Assembly: GCF_963677715.1 (NCBI RefSeq)
Contig: NZ_OY782493.1
Span: 186,001 to 250,000 of the forward strand
Reading direction: 5' to 3'
Source: an uncultured Bacteroides sp.
GTDB lineage: Bacteria; Bacteroidota; Bacteroidia; Bacteroidales; Bacteroidaceae
Length of the DNA: 64,000 nucleotides
Shown here: positions 7,292 to 15,641 of the stretch, one piece after another
How the letters are laid out: each line of letters opens with the position of its first letter
How positions within the stretch are numbered: position 1 is the first letter of the stretch
The notes under the pieces: generated by a model
Seen by the model: only the letters and a program-made list of their open reading frames with translations
Told to the model about the DNA's origin: nothing
Database searches by the model: none
Program-made: the position numbers and the translations under genes

Positions 7292-8584
7292 ATGATTAAA
7301 CAATATATTCGGCAAGCTATTACTCTTTTGAAAGAGAATAAGCTATTGAGCATAATCTCGATAGCCGGAACAGCATTGGCCATCGCTATGGTTATGGTAG
7401 TTATTATCATTTTGCAGGCGAAAACAGCCGACTATGAACCGGAGGTGAACCGTAGTCGGACTTTATACGTGAAATGGGGAAGTGCCGTGAGCAAGATTAG
7501 CAGTAACGAACGTAACTATAATCGTTTATCTCTTTATGATATTCAACAGGCTTTTTATCCTCTTACTACTCCCGAGGCGATAACAGCGGTATATAATTAC
7601 GGAAGCATGCTCTCTACCGTGCCAGGTTCGGATGACGAACTAAATTGTGAAGTGCTTTATACCGATGATGCTTTCTGGCAGGTCTTTGAATTTGGCTTTT
7701 TGGCAGGCAGACCTTTTAGTAAAGCGGCCTTTAAAGCCGGTTTAAAACAAGCGGTGATAAGTGAAAGTACTGCCCGTAGATTGTTTGGAGGGGTGAATGA
7801 AGCCATTGGCCGACAGTTAGATATAAATTTCGTTGGGTTCAGTGTTTGCGGGGTAGTGCGGGATGTGAGTAAGTTTGCGGAGCAGAGTTATGCTGAAATC
7901 TGGCTGCCCTATACATCGAACAGTAATTTATGTAGCATCAATATTAGCGGATGGGGCGAGGGTCATTCGGGCAGTTTTCAATGCTTTATGTTGGCTCGCA
8001 AGCGCAGTGATTTTCCTCTAATTCGCTCGGAGTTGGCTGCTTCTATTAGAAAGATGAATAGTGTGAGTAGGGAGTATAAGCTTGATATTATGAATCAGCC
8101 GGATGAATTCTTTGTTCAGATGCTTCATAAGTTTGCCAATACCGGCAATGGTGGCAATCTTGCTAGCAGAACAGTTATTCGCTATTGCATTATCCTGTTT
8201 ATCGTTCTCTTGGTTCCGGCCATAAACTTATCCGGCCTCACGCAGAGCCGCATGCGTAGACGCATTGCAGAGTTGGGGGTTCGCAAAGCTTTCGGAGCAA
8301 ACAAGGTAAGCTTATTAATGCAAGTGCTTAGTGAAAATCTTCTACTTACATTAATAGGTAGTTTGTTCGGACTTTTATTTGCTTATCTGGGTTTGTGGAC
8401 ACTTTCGGGTTGGCTTTTGGCCTCCGACCTTGGCGGAGAGGCGACGATGAATGTTTCAATGATCAGTCCGTGGATCTTTTTGATAGCGCTTGTCTTTTGT
8501 CTCATTTTCAATTTACTTTCGGCGGGCATTCCGGCTTGGAAGGCAGCGAATACAACAATAGTTAATGCTTTAAATGAAAGGTAA
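7292..8584 (+). CDS. ABC transporter permease, FtsX/MacB type (second pair, A)
   Basis: A 430-residue paralogue of the permease at 3979-5262. It shares the N-terminal helix (IISIAGTALAIAM), the following NRSRTLYVKWG segment, the MacB-type periplasmic region and the RRRIAELGVRKAFGA loop of the C-terminal FtsX domain. The start is taken at the ATG encoding MIKQYIRQ, matching the MITLYLKQ start of its paralogue; a longer in-frame start at 7238 would overlap the ATPase gene and add residues unlike any family member. The next permease begins 5 bases downstream. Confidence 0.88.
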   Translation: MIKQYIRQAITLLKENKLLSIISIAGTALAIAMVMVVIIILQAKTADYEPEVNRSRTLYVKWGSAVSKISSNERNYNRLSLYDIQQAFYPLTTPEAITAVYNYGSMLSTVPGSDDELNCEVLYTDDAFWQVFEFGFLAGRPFSKAAFKAGLKQAVISESTARRLFGGVNEAIGRQLDINFVGFSVCGVVRDVSKFAEQSYAEIWLPYTSNSNLCSINISGWGEGHSGSFQCFMLARKRSDFPLIRSELAASIRKMNSVSREYKLDIMNQPDEFFVQMLHKFANTGNGGNLASRTVIRYCIILFIVLLVPAINLSGLTQSRMRRRIAELGVRKAFGANKVSLLMQVLSENLLLTLIGSLFGLLFAYLGLWTLSGWLLASDLGGEATMNVSMISPWIFLIALVFCLIFNLLSAGIPAWKAANTTIVNALNER

Positions 8585-8589
8585 TCGGT

Positions 8590-9837
8590 ATGTTTAAACA
8601 CATCTTTAAATTGATATGGAATAATCGACGCCAAAATGCTTGGCTGGTGTGCGGGTTGTTTGTTATTTCTACCTGCTTATGGTATGCGGTAGATTATTTG
8701 TATGCTATCGGGGTAAATCAGAACCGGAGTCTTGGCTTTGACTGGCATCATGTTTATTGTCTCAATGTAGATGTTTATACTCCCGAAAGTCCCAAATTTC
8801 AGGCGGACAGCATACATACCAAAGCTGCGGCAGGTGATTTTAATATGTTTATGGACCGTTTGAGGCATAACCCCTCGGTTGAGTCGGCTTGTGTTACACA
8901 GATGCATAAACACTATGTATGGTCAAATAGAAGTGCTTCATTAACCCACGATACTGTAACAACGTGGAGTTGGATACGATCTGTAACGCCCGATTACTTT
9001 CGCGTGTTTCGTGTGCATGGAGCGGATGGTTCATCGCCCGATAAATTAGCTTCTGAAATGAATCTCACAGATATTATTATCAGCGAGAGATTGGCAAAGA
9101 AGCTTTTTACCGGACAGAATGCGGTGGGCAAAATGGTTCGGAATTATAATGGAGACAGCGTACACATATCTGCCATTTGTGAAAACCAGAAATACAATGA
9201 ATTTACGGGATATCAACCGGCCACGTATATGGCCATTAATCAATCGGCAGACAAAGAACTGGAGTATACCGATATACCCTGGCTCGGCGTTTATATTCGT
9301 GTAAAGCCGGATGCTGACAATAGTGAATTTGTGCGCACGTTCAGGAAGCAAATGCGCACGCAGTTAATGGTGGGGAACCTTTATCTGGAAAATATGCGTC
9401 CGATGTCTGATTATAGAGACGAACAATTGAAAGATAATCGTAATGAGCTGTATACGTATTTATCGGTAGCCGTATTTTTTCTGATCAATGTATTTCTTGC
9501 AGTATTGGGCACCTTCTGGTTTCGTACCCAGCAACGTCGGTCGGAACTGGGCTTGCGTATTGCACTGGGTAGTTCGGCGATGAATATGCGAAACTTACTT
9601 TTAGGCGAAGGCTTTGCATTGCTTACAATGGCATTTGTACCTGCTATTGTCGTGGCGTGGAATCTTGGTTTTGCCGAGATGGTATCTGTTAGCCCGGTGG
9701 AGTTTACTTTAGGGCGTTTTTTGGCCGGGTTGGCCATTGCCTATTTTTTATTGTTGCTTACCGTGATCGTCGGCGTTTGGTTTCCGGCAAAGCAAGCTCT
9801 AAAAATTCAGCCCGCTGAGGCATTGCACGAAGAATAA
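8590..9837 (+). CDS. ABC transporter permease, FtsX/MacB type (second pair, B)
   Basis: A 415-residue paralogue of the permease at 5274-6557 with the same layout: N-terminal helix, periplasmic domain, three C-terminal helices and an EALHEE terminus. It starts 5 bases after the preceding permease, which fits tight coupling of the pair. It closes the adaptor-permease-ATPase operon. The next gene has its own -7 element, so operon transcription probably tails off in the 107-bp gap that follows, although no clear terminator hairpin is visible there. Confidence 0.9.
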   Translation: MFKHIFKLIWNNRRQNAWLVCGLFVISTCLWYAVDYLYAIGVNQNRSLGFDWHHVYCLNVDVYTPESPKFQADSIHTKAAAGDFNMFMDRLRHNPSVESACVTQMHKHYVWSNRSASLTHDTVTTWSWIRSVTPDYFRVFRVHGADGSSPDKLASEMNLTDIIISERLAKKLFTGQNAVGKMVRNYNGDSVHISAICENQKYNEFTGYQPATYMAINQSADKELEYTDIPWLGVYIRVKPDADNSEFVRTFRKQMRTQLMVGNLYLENMRPMSDYRDEQLKDNRNELYTYLSVAVFFLINVFLAVLGTFWFRTQQRRSELGLRIALGSSAMNMRNLLLGEGFALLTMAFVPAIVVAWNLGFAEMVSVSPVEFTLGRFLAGLAIAYFLLLLTVIVGVWFPAKQALKIQPAEALHEE

Positions 9838-9902
9838 TGCTTTTACAGTAAAAAAGAGAAGAAATTATTTAGCTATGATATATCTAAAAATAAATTATAA
9901 AT

Positions 9903-9910
9903 TATCTTTG
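9903..9910 (+). promoter_or_regulatory. -7 element for the sensor kinase gene
   Basis: TATCTTTG lies 34 bases upstream of the ATG at 9945 and matches TAnnTTTG. The kinase can therefore be expressed independently of the sigma-54-like promoter upstream. Confidence 0.55.
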
Positions 9911-9944
9911 TGCTTATAATTGTCATAAAGATACATATAACTGA

Positions 9945-12548
9945 ATGAATATACCATATAGACTATTGCTGATTCTGCTCTTTACTACTTTTTATATTCG
10001 TGCAGCGGTTAAAGAACGGAACTATAAAATATTGTTTATACAATCTTATACGAAGTCCGATAATTGGTCTGATGAGCTCAATAAAGGGTTGTCTGATGGC
10101 TTTAAAGAGGAGGGTATGCCGGTTGAGGTTACGACGGAATATTTGAATGCACACTTTTGGAATGGTGCTTCGGAAAAAGAAATTATACGTCGTATTTGCC
10201 GTAGAGCGGCCGATCGGGGAACCGATTTAATCGTAACTTCCAATGATGAAGCTCTGTATGATCTTCTTGTTTGTGGCGATTCATTGCCGGGAAAAATACC
10301 GGTAGTCTTCTCCGGCGTGGAATATCCGAACAAGGAAGTCTTGAGCAAGTATGTTAATGTTACCGGTTTTCAATCTCCCAGACCTTTTTTTAACTTATTG
10401 GAAACAGCACAAAAAATGTTTCCGACCCGTAAAAGAATAGTGGTTGTAAGCGATGAAAGTATTTTGGGAAAGTTGTCTTTAACTGATTTTGAATCGGAGT
10501 GGGAAGTTTTTGCAAAGAATAACCCTGACTATAAATTGCGGAAATTCAATATTCATAGTGATCCGATGACTCAGATTTTATATGAGATCCAAATCTCTCA
10601 TGAGGCTTATCAAAGTGTTTTGATCATACCCTATTGGGGGCTATTCATGCCCTCCATTGCAAAAGTTTCTAAATCTCCCTGTTTTACTGTGAATAACGTA
10701 TCATTAACTCAGGGAGGTTTTTGTTCCCTGACCTCTCGTCCGTATACCGATGCTAAGAATGCGGCAATTCTTGCATCTAAAGTGCTGCGCGGATCAAAGA
10801 ATTTTTCCGGAAAAATTGTGCAAAGCGACGCACAGTTAACTTTTGATTATAAACAATTGGATTTCTTCAAAGTGCCTCATCGTGTGGTTCCCGAGAAAGC
10901 TAAAATAATTAATGAGCCGTATTGGGAAAAATATGAATTGTTATTTTTGTTCTTATACGTATTTATTCTGTTCTTGCTGGTGTTTATCGTTATTTGGCTC
11001 ATACGGGCAAACAGGCGTGAATTTCGGAGAAGAATAGAGGTGCAGGCGAAATTATTGCTTCAAAATCGTTTGGTTGATCAACGAAATGAATTTGATAATA
11101 TTTTTCATTCTATACGGGAAGGGGTTGTGGCTTATGGAGAAGATTTGCGTATTCATTTTGTAAACAGAGCGGCACTTATAATGCTGAATATAACATCAAA
11201 AGACGGCAGGCAGAATTGTGAAGGGCTTCCGGCAGGCTCTTATTGCAGGATATATAATAATGGGTTGGATATCTTTTATTCCATGCTAAAAGAGGTGAAC
11301 GAAACAGGAAAAAGTATGGCCATCCCCAAGGGCGCTTTTATGCAGGAAATAGGTACCGACAATTATTTTCCGGTATCGGGAGAGATTGTACCTATTTATT
11401 CCAAATCACGAATAACAGGTTATGCGCTTTCATTTCGCAATATTTCGGATGAAGAGATACAAAAACGTTTTTTCCACTTGGCCGTAGAGGAGAGTTCTAT
11501 TTACCCATGGCAGTATAGTGTGGATAAGAAAATGTTTATTTTTTCATCCAATTTTCTCACTCGGATAGGATTTGATGAAAGTAAGTATGCTGTTACGTTT
11601 ACTGATATGAAGAGAATGATTCATTCCGATGACTTGTTAGGAGTGATAAAAGAATTCAATTTAATTCGTAATGGGGGAAAGAATAATTTAAGGCTTAATT
11701 TCAGGCAACGCAATTTAACAGGTGGATTTGAATGGTGGGAATATCGTATGACTGCATTCAAAGGGCTTACTGCTGGTATGCCTTATTCTATACTGGGTGT
11801 TTGCCAGAGTATACAGAGATATAAAAATACGGAGCAAGAACTTATTGCAGCCCGAGACAAAGCGCTGCAAGCCGATAAATTGAAGACTGCATTTTTAGCC
11901 AATGTGAGTCATGAAATTCGCACGCCGCTTAATTCTATAGTAGGTTTTTCTGAACTATTGAAAGATATTCATTCTTTCAATGACGCAGAAATACGGAAGT
12001 TTGTCATTACAATAAATAAAAATTGTGAACTCTTGCTCAGTCTTATCAATGATATTCTTGATATGTCTCGTATAGAGTCCGGCTCGATGGAATTTCAGTT
12101 CTCAGTATATAATTTGACTAATATAATCAATGAGGTGTTTGAAGCACAGCGGCTTAATATTCCTGAAAGTATATCTTTTATAAAAATGCTACCACAGTCT
12201 GGGCATAAACAGGTAGTGACCGATATGTTTAGATTGAAACAAATACTCAATAATTTGATAAATAATGCGGTTAAGTTTACTCCGAAAGGGGTAATTTCTA
12301 TTGGCTATTTGGAGGAAGAACCGGGATATACGACTTTGTTTGTAGAAGATACCGGAATCGGTATTTCCGGGGAAGACAGAGAGCATATTTTTGAACGTTT
12401 TTATAAAGGAGATAACTTTGTACAGGGCGCCGGGTTGGGATTAAGCATCTGTCAGTTTATAGCAGAGCGTATGAATGGAAGTATAGATGTTCGTTCCGAA
12501 TTAGGGAAAGGTGCTCGTTTTACTATTAAAATACCTGATTCTCAATAA
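9945..12548 (+). CDS. Membrane sensor histidine kinase with a periplasmic-binding-like sensor and PAS domains
   Basis: An 867-residue kinase. A signal or anchor segment (1-21) is followed by a periplasmic domain (about 27-315) that resembles ABC substrate-binding proteins (KILFIQSY at its start; IVTSNDEA and PVVFSGVEYP further on), a membrane helix (331-353), two PAS-like regions (about 382-500 and 510-628), a HisKA domain with phosphoacceptor H656 in SHEIRTPL, and an ATPase domain with NNLINNAVKF and DTGIGI. No receiver domain is attached and no response regulator is adjacent; the nearest, at 14275, already has its own kinase. It lies between efflux operon and tolC-like gene, so a link to efflux control is possible but unproven. 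Confidence 0.88.
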   Translation: MNIPYRLLLILLFTTFYIRAAVKERNYKILFIQSYTKSDNWSDELNKGLSDGFKEEGMPVEVTTEYLNAHFWNGASEKEIIRRICRRAADRGTDLIVTSNDEALYDLLVCGDSLPGKIPVVFSGVEYPNKEVLSKYVNVTGFQSPRPFFNLLETAQKMFPTRKRIVVVSDESILGKLSLTDFESEWEVFAKNNPDYKLRKFNIHSDPMTQILYEIQISHEAYQSVLIIPYWGLFMPSIAKVSKSPCFTVNNVSLTQGGFCSLTSRPYTDAKNAAILASKVLRGSKNFSGKIVQSDAQLTFDYKQLDFFKVPHRVVPEKAKIINEPYWEKYELLFLFLYVFILFLLVFIVIWLIRANRREFRRRIEVQAKLLLQNRLVDQRNEFDNIFHSIREGVVAYGEDLRIHFVNRAALIMLNITSKDGRQNCEGLPAGSYCRIYNNGLDIFYSMLKEVNETGKSMAIPKGAFMQEIGTDNYFPVSGEIVPIYSKSRITGYALSFRNISDEEIQKRFFHLAVEESSIYPWQYSVDKKMFIFSSNFLTRIGFDESKYAVTFTDMKRMIHSDDLLGVIKEFNLIRNGGKNNLRLNFRQRNLTGGFEWWEYRMTAFKGLTAGMPYSILGVCQSIQRYKNTEQELIAARDKALQADKLKTAFLANVSHEIRTPLNSIVGFSELLKDIHSFNDAEIRKFVITINKNCELLLSLINDILDMSRIESGSMEFQFSVYNLTNIINEVFEAQRLNIPESISFIKMLPQSGHKQVVTDMFRLKQILNNLINNAVKFTPKGVISIGYLEEEPGYTTLFVEDTGIGISGEDREHIFERFYKGDNFVQGAGLGLSICQFIAERMNGSIDVRSELGKGARFTIKIPDSQ

Positions 12549-12560
12549 TGCAAGGAATGC

Positions 12561-12574
12561 GTTCGTCAGCGAAC
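12561..12574. promoter_or_regulatory. Upstream copy of the putative NtrC-type regulator site
   Basis: GTTC-gtcagc-GAAC, centred at 12567.5, has the same N6 spacing as the main site and lies 19 bp (close to two helical turns) upstream of it. Paired sites are usual for sigma-54 activators. Confidence 0.5.
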
Positions 12575-12578
12575 AGCC

Positions 12579-12594
12579 TGTTCATTATCGAACA
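12579..12594. promoter_or_regulatory. Putative enhancer site upstream of the tolC-like gene
   Basis: TGTTC-attatc-GAACA, centred at 12586.5, is 66.5 bp upstream of the -12 G of the sigma-54-like promoter at 12640-12655. Sequence and distance equal those at the efflux operon promoter. Confidence 0.62.
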
Positions 12595-12639
12595 GTGATG
12601 CTGTGACTTAAACGGCTGTTATTAAGCAATTTATATTTG

Positions 12640-12655
12640 TGGCATAGGCTTTGAC
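12640..12655 (+). promoter_or_regulatory. Sigma-54-like promoter of the tolC-like gene
   Basis: TGGCAT-N5-TTGAC with 10 bases between GG and GA, almost the same as the promoter at 2662-2677. Predicted transcription start near 12666 favours the ATG at 12684. A TAnnTTTG match (TATATTTG, 12632-12639) directly precedes it and could serve as an alternative. Confidence 0.6.
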
Positions 12656-12683
12656 CCCTTCTTCAGGAAACATAATTTTATTT

Positions 12684-14162
12684 ATGAGAATGAAGAATTT
12701 GCAACTTATCTCTGTAGCTGTTTTGTATTCATTAACGCTGCAGGCACAAACGGAACGAACCATAACTCTTCCTGAAGCCATCGCTTTAGCCCGAGTACAA
12801 TCAGTTGATGCTGCGGTGGCTCTCAATGAACTCAAAACCGCTTATTGGGAATATCGGACTTTTCGGGCCGATCTTTTACCCGAAATGAACTTAACGGGTA
12901 CACTGCCCGATTATAATAAGTCTTACAGTGCCTATCAACAATCCGATGGCTCTTATACCTTTGTTCGCAACAATACGTTGGGGCTTTCCGGCGAGTTATC
13001 TATCGACCAGAATATATGGTTTACGGGAGGGAAACTGTCTCTGACTTCATCCATGGATTTTGTTAGGCAGTTGGGCACAGGCGGAGAAAAACAATTTATG
13101 TCTGTTCCGATAGGCTTGGAATTTACGCAACCTATTTTTGGAGTAAACACGCTGAAATGGAATCGCCGTATTGAACCCGTGCGCTATGCCGAGGCTAAGG
13201 CTACTTTTATTAGCGCCACGGAAGAGGTTACGATGAAGTCAATTACTTATTTCTTTGAGTTACTTCTGGCAAAAGAGGCTTTGGGCACTGCACAACAAAA
13301 TCAGCTAAATGCCGATCGCCTTCATGAAGTAGCAGTGGCAAAACGCAAAATGGGACAGATTTCTGAAAACGAATTGTTGCAGCTTAAGCTGGCTGCTTTG
13401 CAGGCAAAAGCTGCGATGACGGATGCTAAAAGCAATTTGGATGCTAAAATGTTTCAGCTGAGAGCTTTCCTCGGATTATCCGAAGAAGAATCATTGGAAC
13501 CTGTCGTTCCGGAGTCCGTTCCCGATATTAGAATAGAGTATGATGCGGTTCTTAATAGAGCGTTAGAACGTAATTCTTTTGCGCAAAACATACGCCGCAG
13601 GCAGCTCGAGGCAGACTACGAAGTGGCAACAGCTAAGGGGAATCTACGGAGCGTTGATCTTTTTGCCAGCGTCGGATATGCCGGATTAAACAATACTTTG
13701 TCTTCGTCTTATCGTGATTTGCTTAATAATAATATAGTGCAGGTAGGAATTAAAATTCCTATTCTGGATTGGGGTAAACGACGCGGCAAGGTAAAAGTGG
13801 CACAGAGTAATCGTGATGTTATTATGTCAAAGATTCGTCAGGAGCAAATAAGCTTTAATCAGGATTTATTCTTGTTGGTAGAGCATTTTAATAACCAGGC
13901 GGCACAGCTTACTATTGCCGATGAGGCCGATCGTATAGCCCAACAACGCTATAAAACAAGTATTGAAACATTTTTGATTGGTAAAATCAATACGCTCGAT
14001 TTAAATGATGCTCAGACATCGAAAGATGAAGCAAGGCAAAAGCATATTTCAGAGCTTTATTATTATTGGTATTACTTTTATCAGATAAGAAGTCTCACAT
14101 TGTGGGATTTTAAAAACAATTCCGAATTGGATGCAGACTTCGATGATATTGTTCGTAAATAG
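12684..14162 (+). CDS. TolC-family outer-membrane efflux protein
   Basis: A 492-residue outer-membrane channel. A signal peptide ends in LTLQAQ near residue 22. Two OEP-type repeats follow, the first beginning ITLPEAIALAR and the second near residue 290, with long alpha-helical stretches typical of the periplasmic tunnel and short aromatic beta segments for the barrel. It should complete the tripartite pump with the adaptor at 2729. The start is the ATG encoding MRMKNLQL; an in-frame ATG at 12651 lies inside the predicted -12 promoter element. Shared promoter and operator architecture with the adaptor operon supports joint regulation. Confidence 0.9.
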   Translation: MRMKNLQLISVAVLYSLTLQAQTERTITLPEAIALARVQSVDAAVALNELKTAYWEYRTFRADLLPEMNLTGTLPDYNKSYSAYQQSDGSYTFVRNNTLGLSGELSIDQNIWFTGGKLSLTSSMDFVRQLGTGGEKQFMSVPIGLEFTQPIFGVNTLKWNRRIEPVRYAEAKATFISATEEVTMKSITYFFELLLAKEALGTAQQNQLNADRLHEVAVAKRKMGQISENELLQLKLAALQAKAAMTDAKSNLDAKMFQLRAFLGLSEEESLEPVVPESVPDIRIEYDAVLNRALERNSFAQNIRRRQLEADYEVATAKGNLRSVDLFASVGYAGLNNTLSSSYRDLLNNNIVQVGIKIPILDWGKRRGKVKVAQSNRDVIMSKIRQEQISFNQDLFLLVEHFNNQAAQLTIADEADRIAQQRYKTSIETFLIGKINTLDLNDAQTSKDEARQKHISELYYYWYYFYQIRSLTLWDFKNNSELDADFDDIVRK

Positions 14163-14221
14163 ATTCTCTTAATTTATGCGTTTTACCAATTGCTTGAGTA
14201 AGAGCGATTGACTGAACCATT

Positions 14222-14237
14222 TATTTTTGTATTTTTG
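14222..14237 (+). promoter_or_regulatory. Tandem -7 elements for the response-regulator gene
   Basis: TATTTTTG occurs twice back to back (14222-14229 and 14230-14237). The second is preceded at 19 bases by TTG (14208-14210), a good Bacteroidetes promoter. The regulator is thus expressed from the housekeeping sigma factor rather than sigma-54. Confidence 0.6.
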
Positions 14238-14274
14238 TTTCGAATATCTCATATTTATGTAAACTGAGCTTCTT

Positions 14275-15630
14275 ATGATTTTAATTATTGACGACGATTC
14301 GGCAGTGCGTTCTTCTCTTAGCTTTATGCTAAAGCGAGCGGGTTATGAAATACAGGCTGTAGCTTCGCCTAAAGAAGCTATAGAGGTGGTTCGCTTGGTA
14401 TCGCCCCGGCTGGTGCTCATGGATATGAATTTCTCGCTAACCACCACGGGGGCCGAAGGGCTTGTTCTTCTTAAACAAGTAAAGCTTTTTCGTCCGGAGG
14501 TTCCTGTTATTCTGATGACTGCCTGGGGCAGCATTCAATTGGCGGTGCAAGGCATGCAGGCAGGAGCATTCGATTTCATTACTAAGCCATGGAACAATGC
14601 TGCATTGCTTCAACGAATAGAAACAGCTTTAGAACTAGCCTGTCCTCAAAACAAGGAGGAGTTGCAAAAGCAAACGGACGCACTTATAAGAGATAATATT
14701 ATCGGAAAGTCGAGAGCTTTGACCGATGTGTTGAATACCGTCGGGCGAATTGCCCGGACGAATGCGTCTGTGCTTATCACCGGAGAAAGCGGCACGGGAA
14801 AGGAATTGATAGCCGAGGCTATACATATAAACAGTCAGCGGGCCAAACAACCTTTTGTGAAGGTAAACCTTGGAGGAATATCTCAGAGTCTCTTCGAAAG
14901 TGAAATGTTCGGTCATAAGAAAGGTGCTTTTACAGATGCTGCAGCAGATCGCATCGGACGCTTTGAGTTGGCAAACAAGGGGACTATCTTTTTAGATGAA
15001 ATAGGTGACCTGGATCATTCCTGTCAGGTAAAGCTACTGCGCGTACTCCAGGATCAGACCTATGAAGTATTGGGCGATAGCCGTCCCCGAAAAACGGATA
15101 TCAGGGTGGTTAGTGCCACTAATGCCGATTTGCGTAATATGGTAAACGAGCATACCTTTCGCGAAGATCTTTTTTATCGTATAAACCTGATTACCATACA
15201 TTTACCCGCACTGCGCGACAGGAGGGATGATATTCCTCTATTGGCGCGCTATTTTGCAGCTAAGCAGGCCGAAATAAACGGATTGCCGCATACTGAGTTT
15301 TCATCTGATGCTATTCAGTTTCTTACCCGGTTGTCTTACCGGGGTAATATTCGTGAATTGAGAAATTTGGTGGAACGTACGATTTTGATAAGTGGAAAGG
15401 AAGTATTGGAGGCTGCCGATTTTGAAGGCCAATATCAAAGGCATGATGAATCTGTTTCTGCAACTGCACCACTTGCCGGAATGACTCTTGACGAAATAGA
15501 ACGCCAAACAATACTTCAGGCCCTTACGTATCATAAAGGAAATCTTAGTCAGGTAGCAACTGCACTCGGCATCAGCCGGGCAGCATTGTATCGTCGTTTA
15601 GAGAAGTATAATATTACCTACCCTCAATAA
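14275..15630 (+). CDS. Sigma-54-dependent response regulator, NtrC/AtoC type
   Basis: A 451-residue activator. The receiver domain (1-120) has the acidic pocket D6-D8, phosphoacceptor D50, T82 and K104. The AAA+ domain has Walker A GESGTGKE (170-177), the sigma-54 contact loop GAFTDA (217-222, where many homologues have GAFTGA) and Walker B FLDEIGDL (D241-E242). A Fis-type helix-turn-helix closes the protein (SQVATALGISRAALYRRL). The cognate kinase gene begins 11 bases later. Two sigma-54-like promoters with matching palindromes lie upstream of the adaptor operon and tolC-like gene, the likely targets. Confidence 0.93.
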   Translation: MILIIDDDSAVRSSLSFMLKRAGYEIQAVASPKEAIEVVRLVSPRLVLMDMNFSLTTTGAEGLVLLKQVKLFRPEVPVILMTAWGSIQLAVQGMQAGAFDFITKPWNNAALLQRIETALELACPQNKEELQKQTDALIRDNIIGKSRALTDVLNTVGRIARTNASVLITGESGTGKELIAEAIHINSQRAKQPFVKVNLGGISQSLFESEMFGHKKGAFTDAAADRIGRFELANKGTIFLDEIGDLDHSCQVKLLRVLQDQTYEVLGDSRPRKTDIRVVSATNADLRNMVNEHTFREDLFYRINLITIHLPALRDRRDDIPLLARYFAAKQAEINGLPHTEFSSDAIQFLTRLSYRGNIRELRNLVERTILISGKEVLEAADFEGQYQRHDESVSATAPLAGMTLDEIERQTILQALTYHKGNLSQVATALGISRAALYRRLEKYNITYPQ

Positions 15631-15641
15631 CTCTAGTCATT

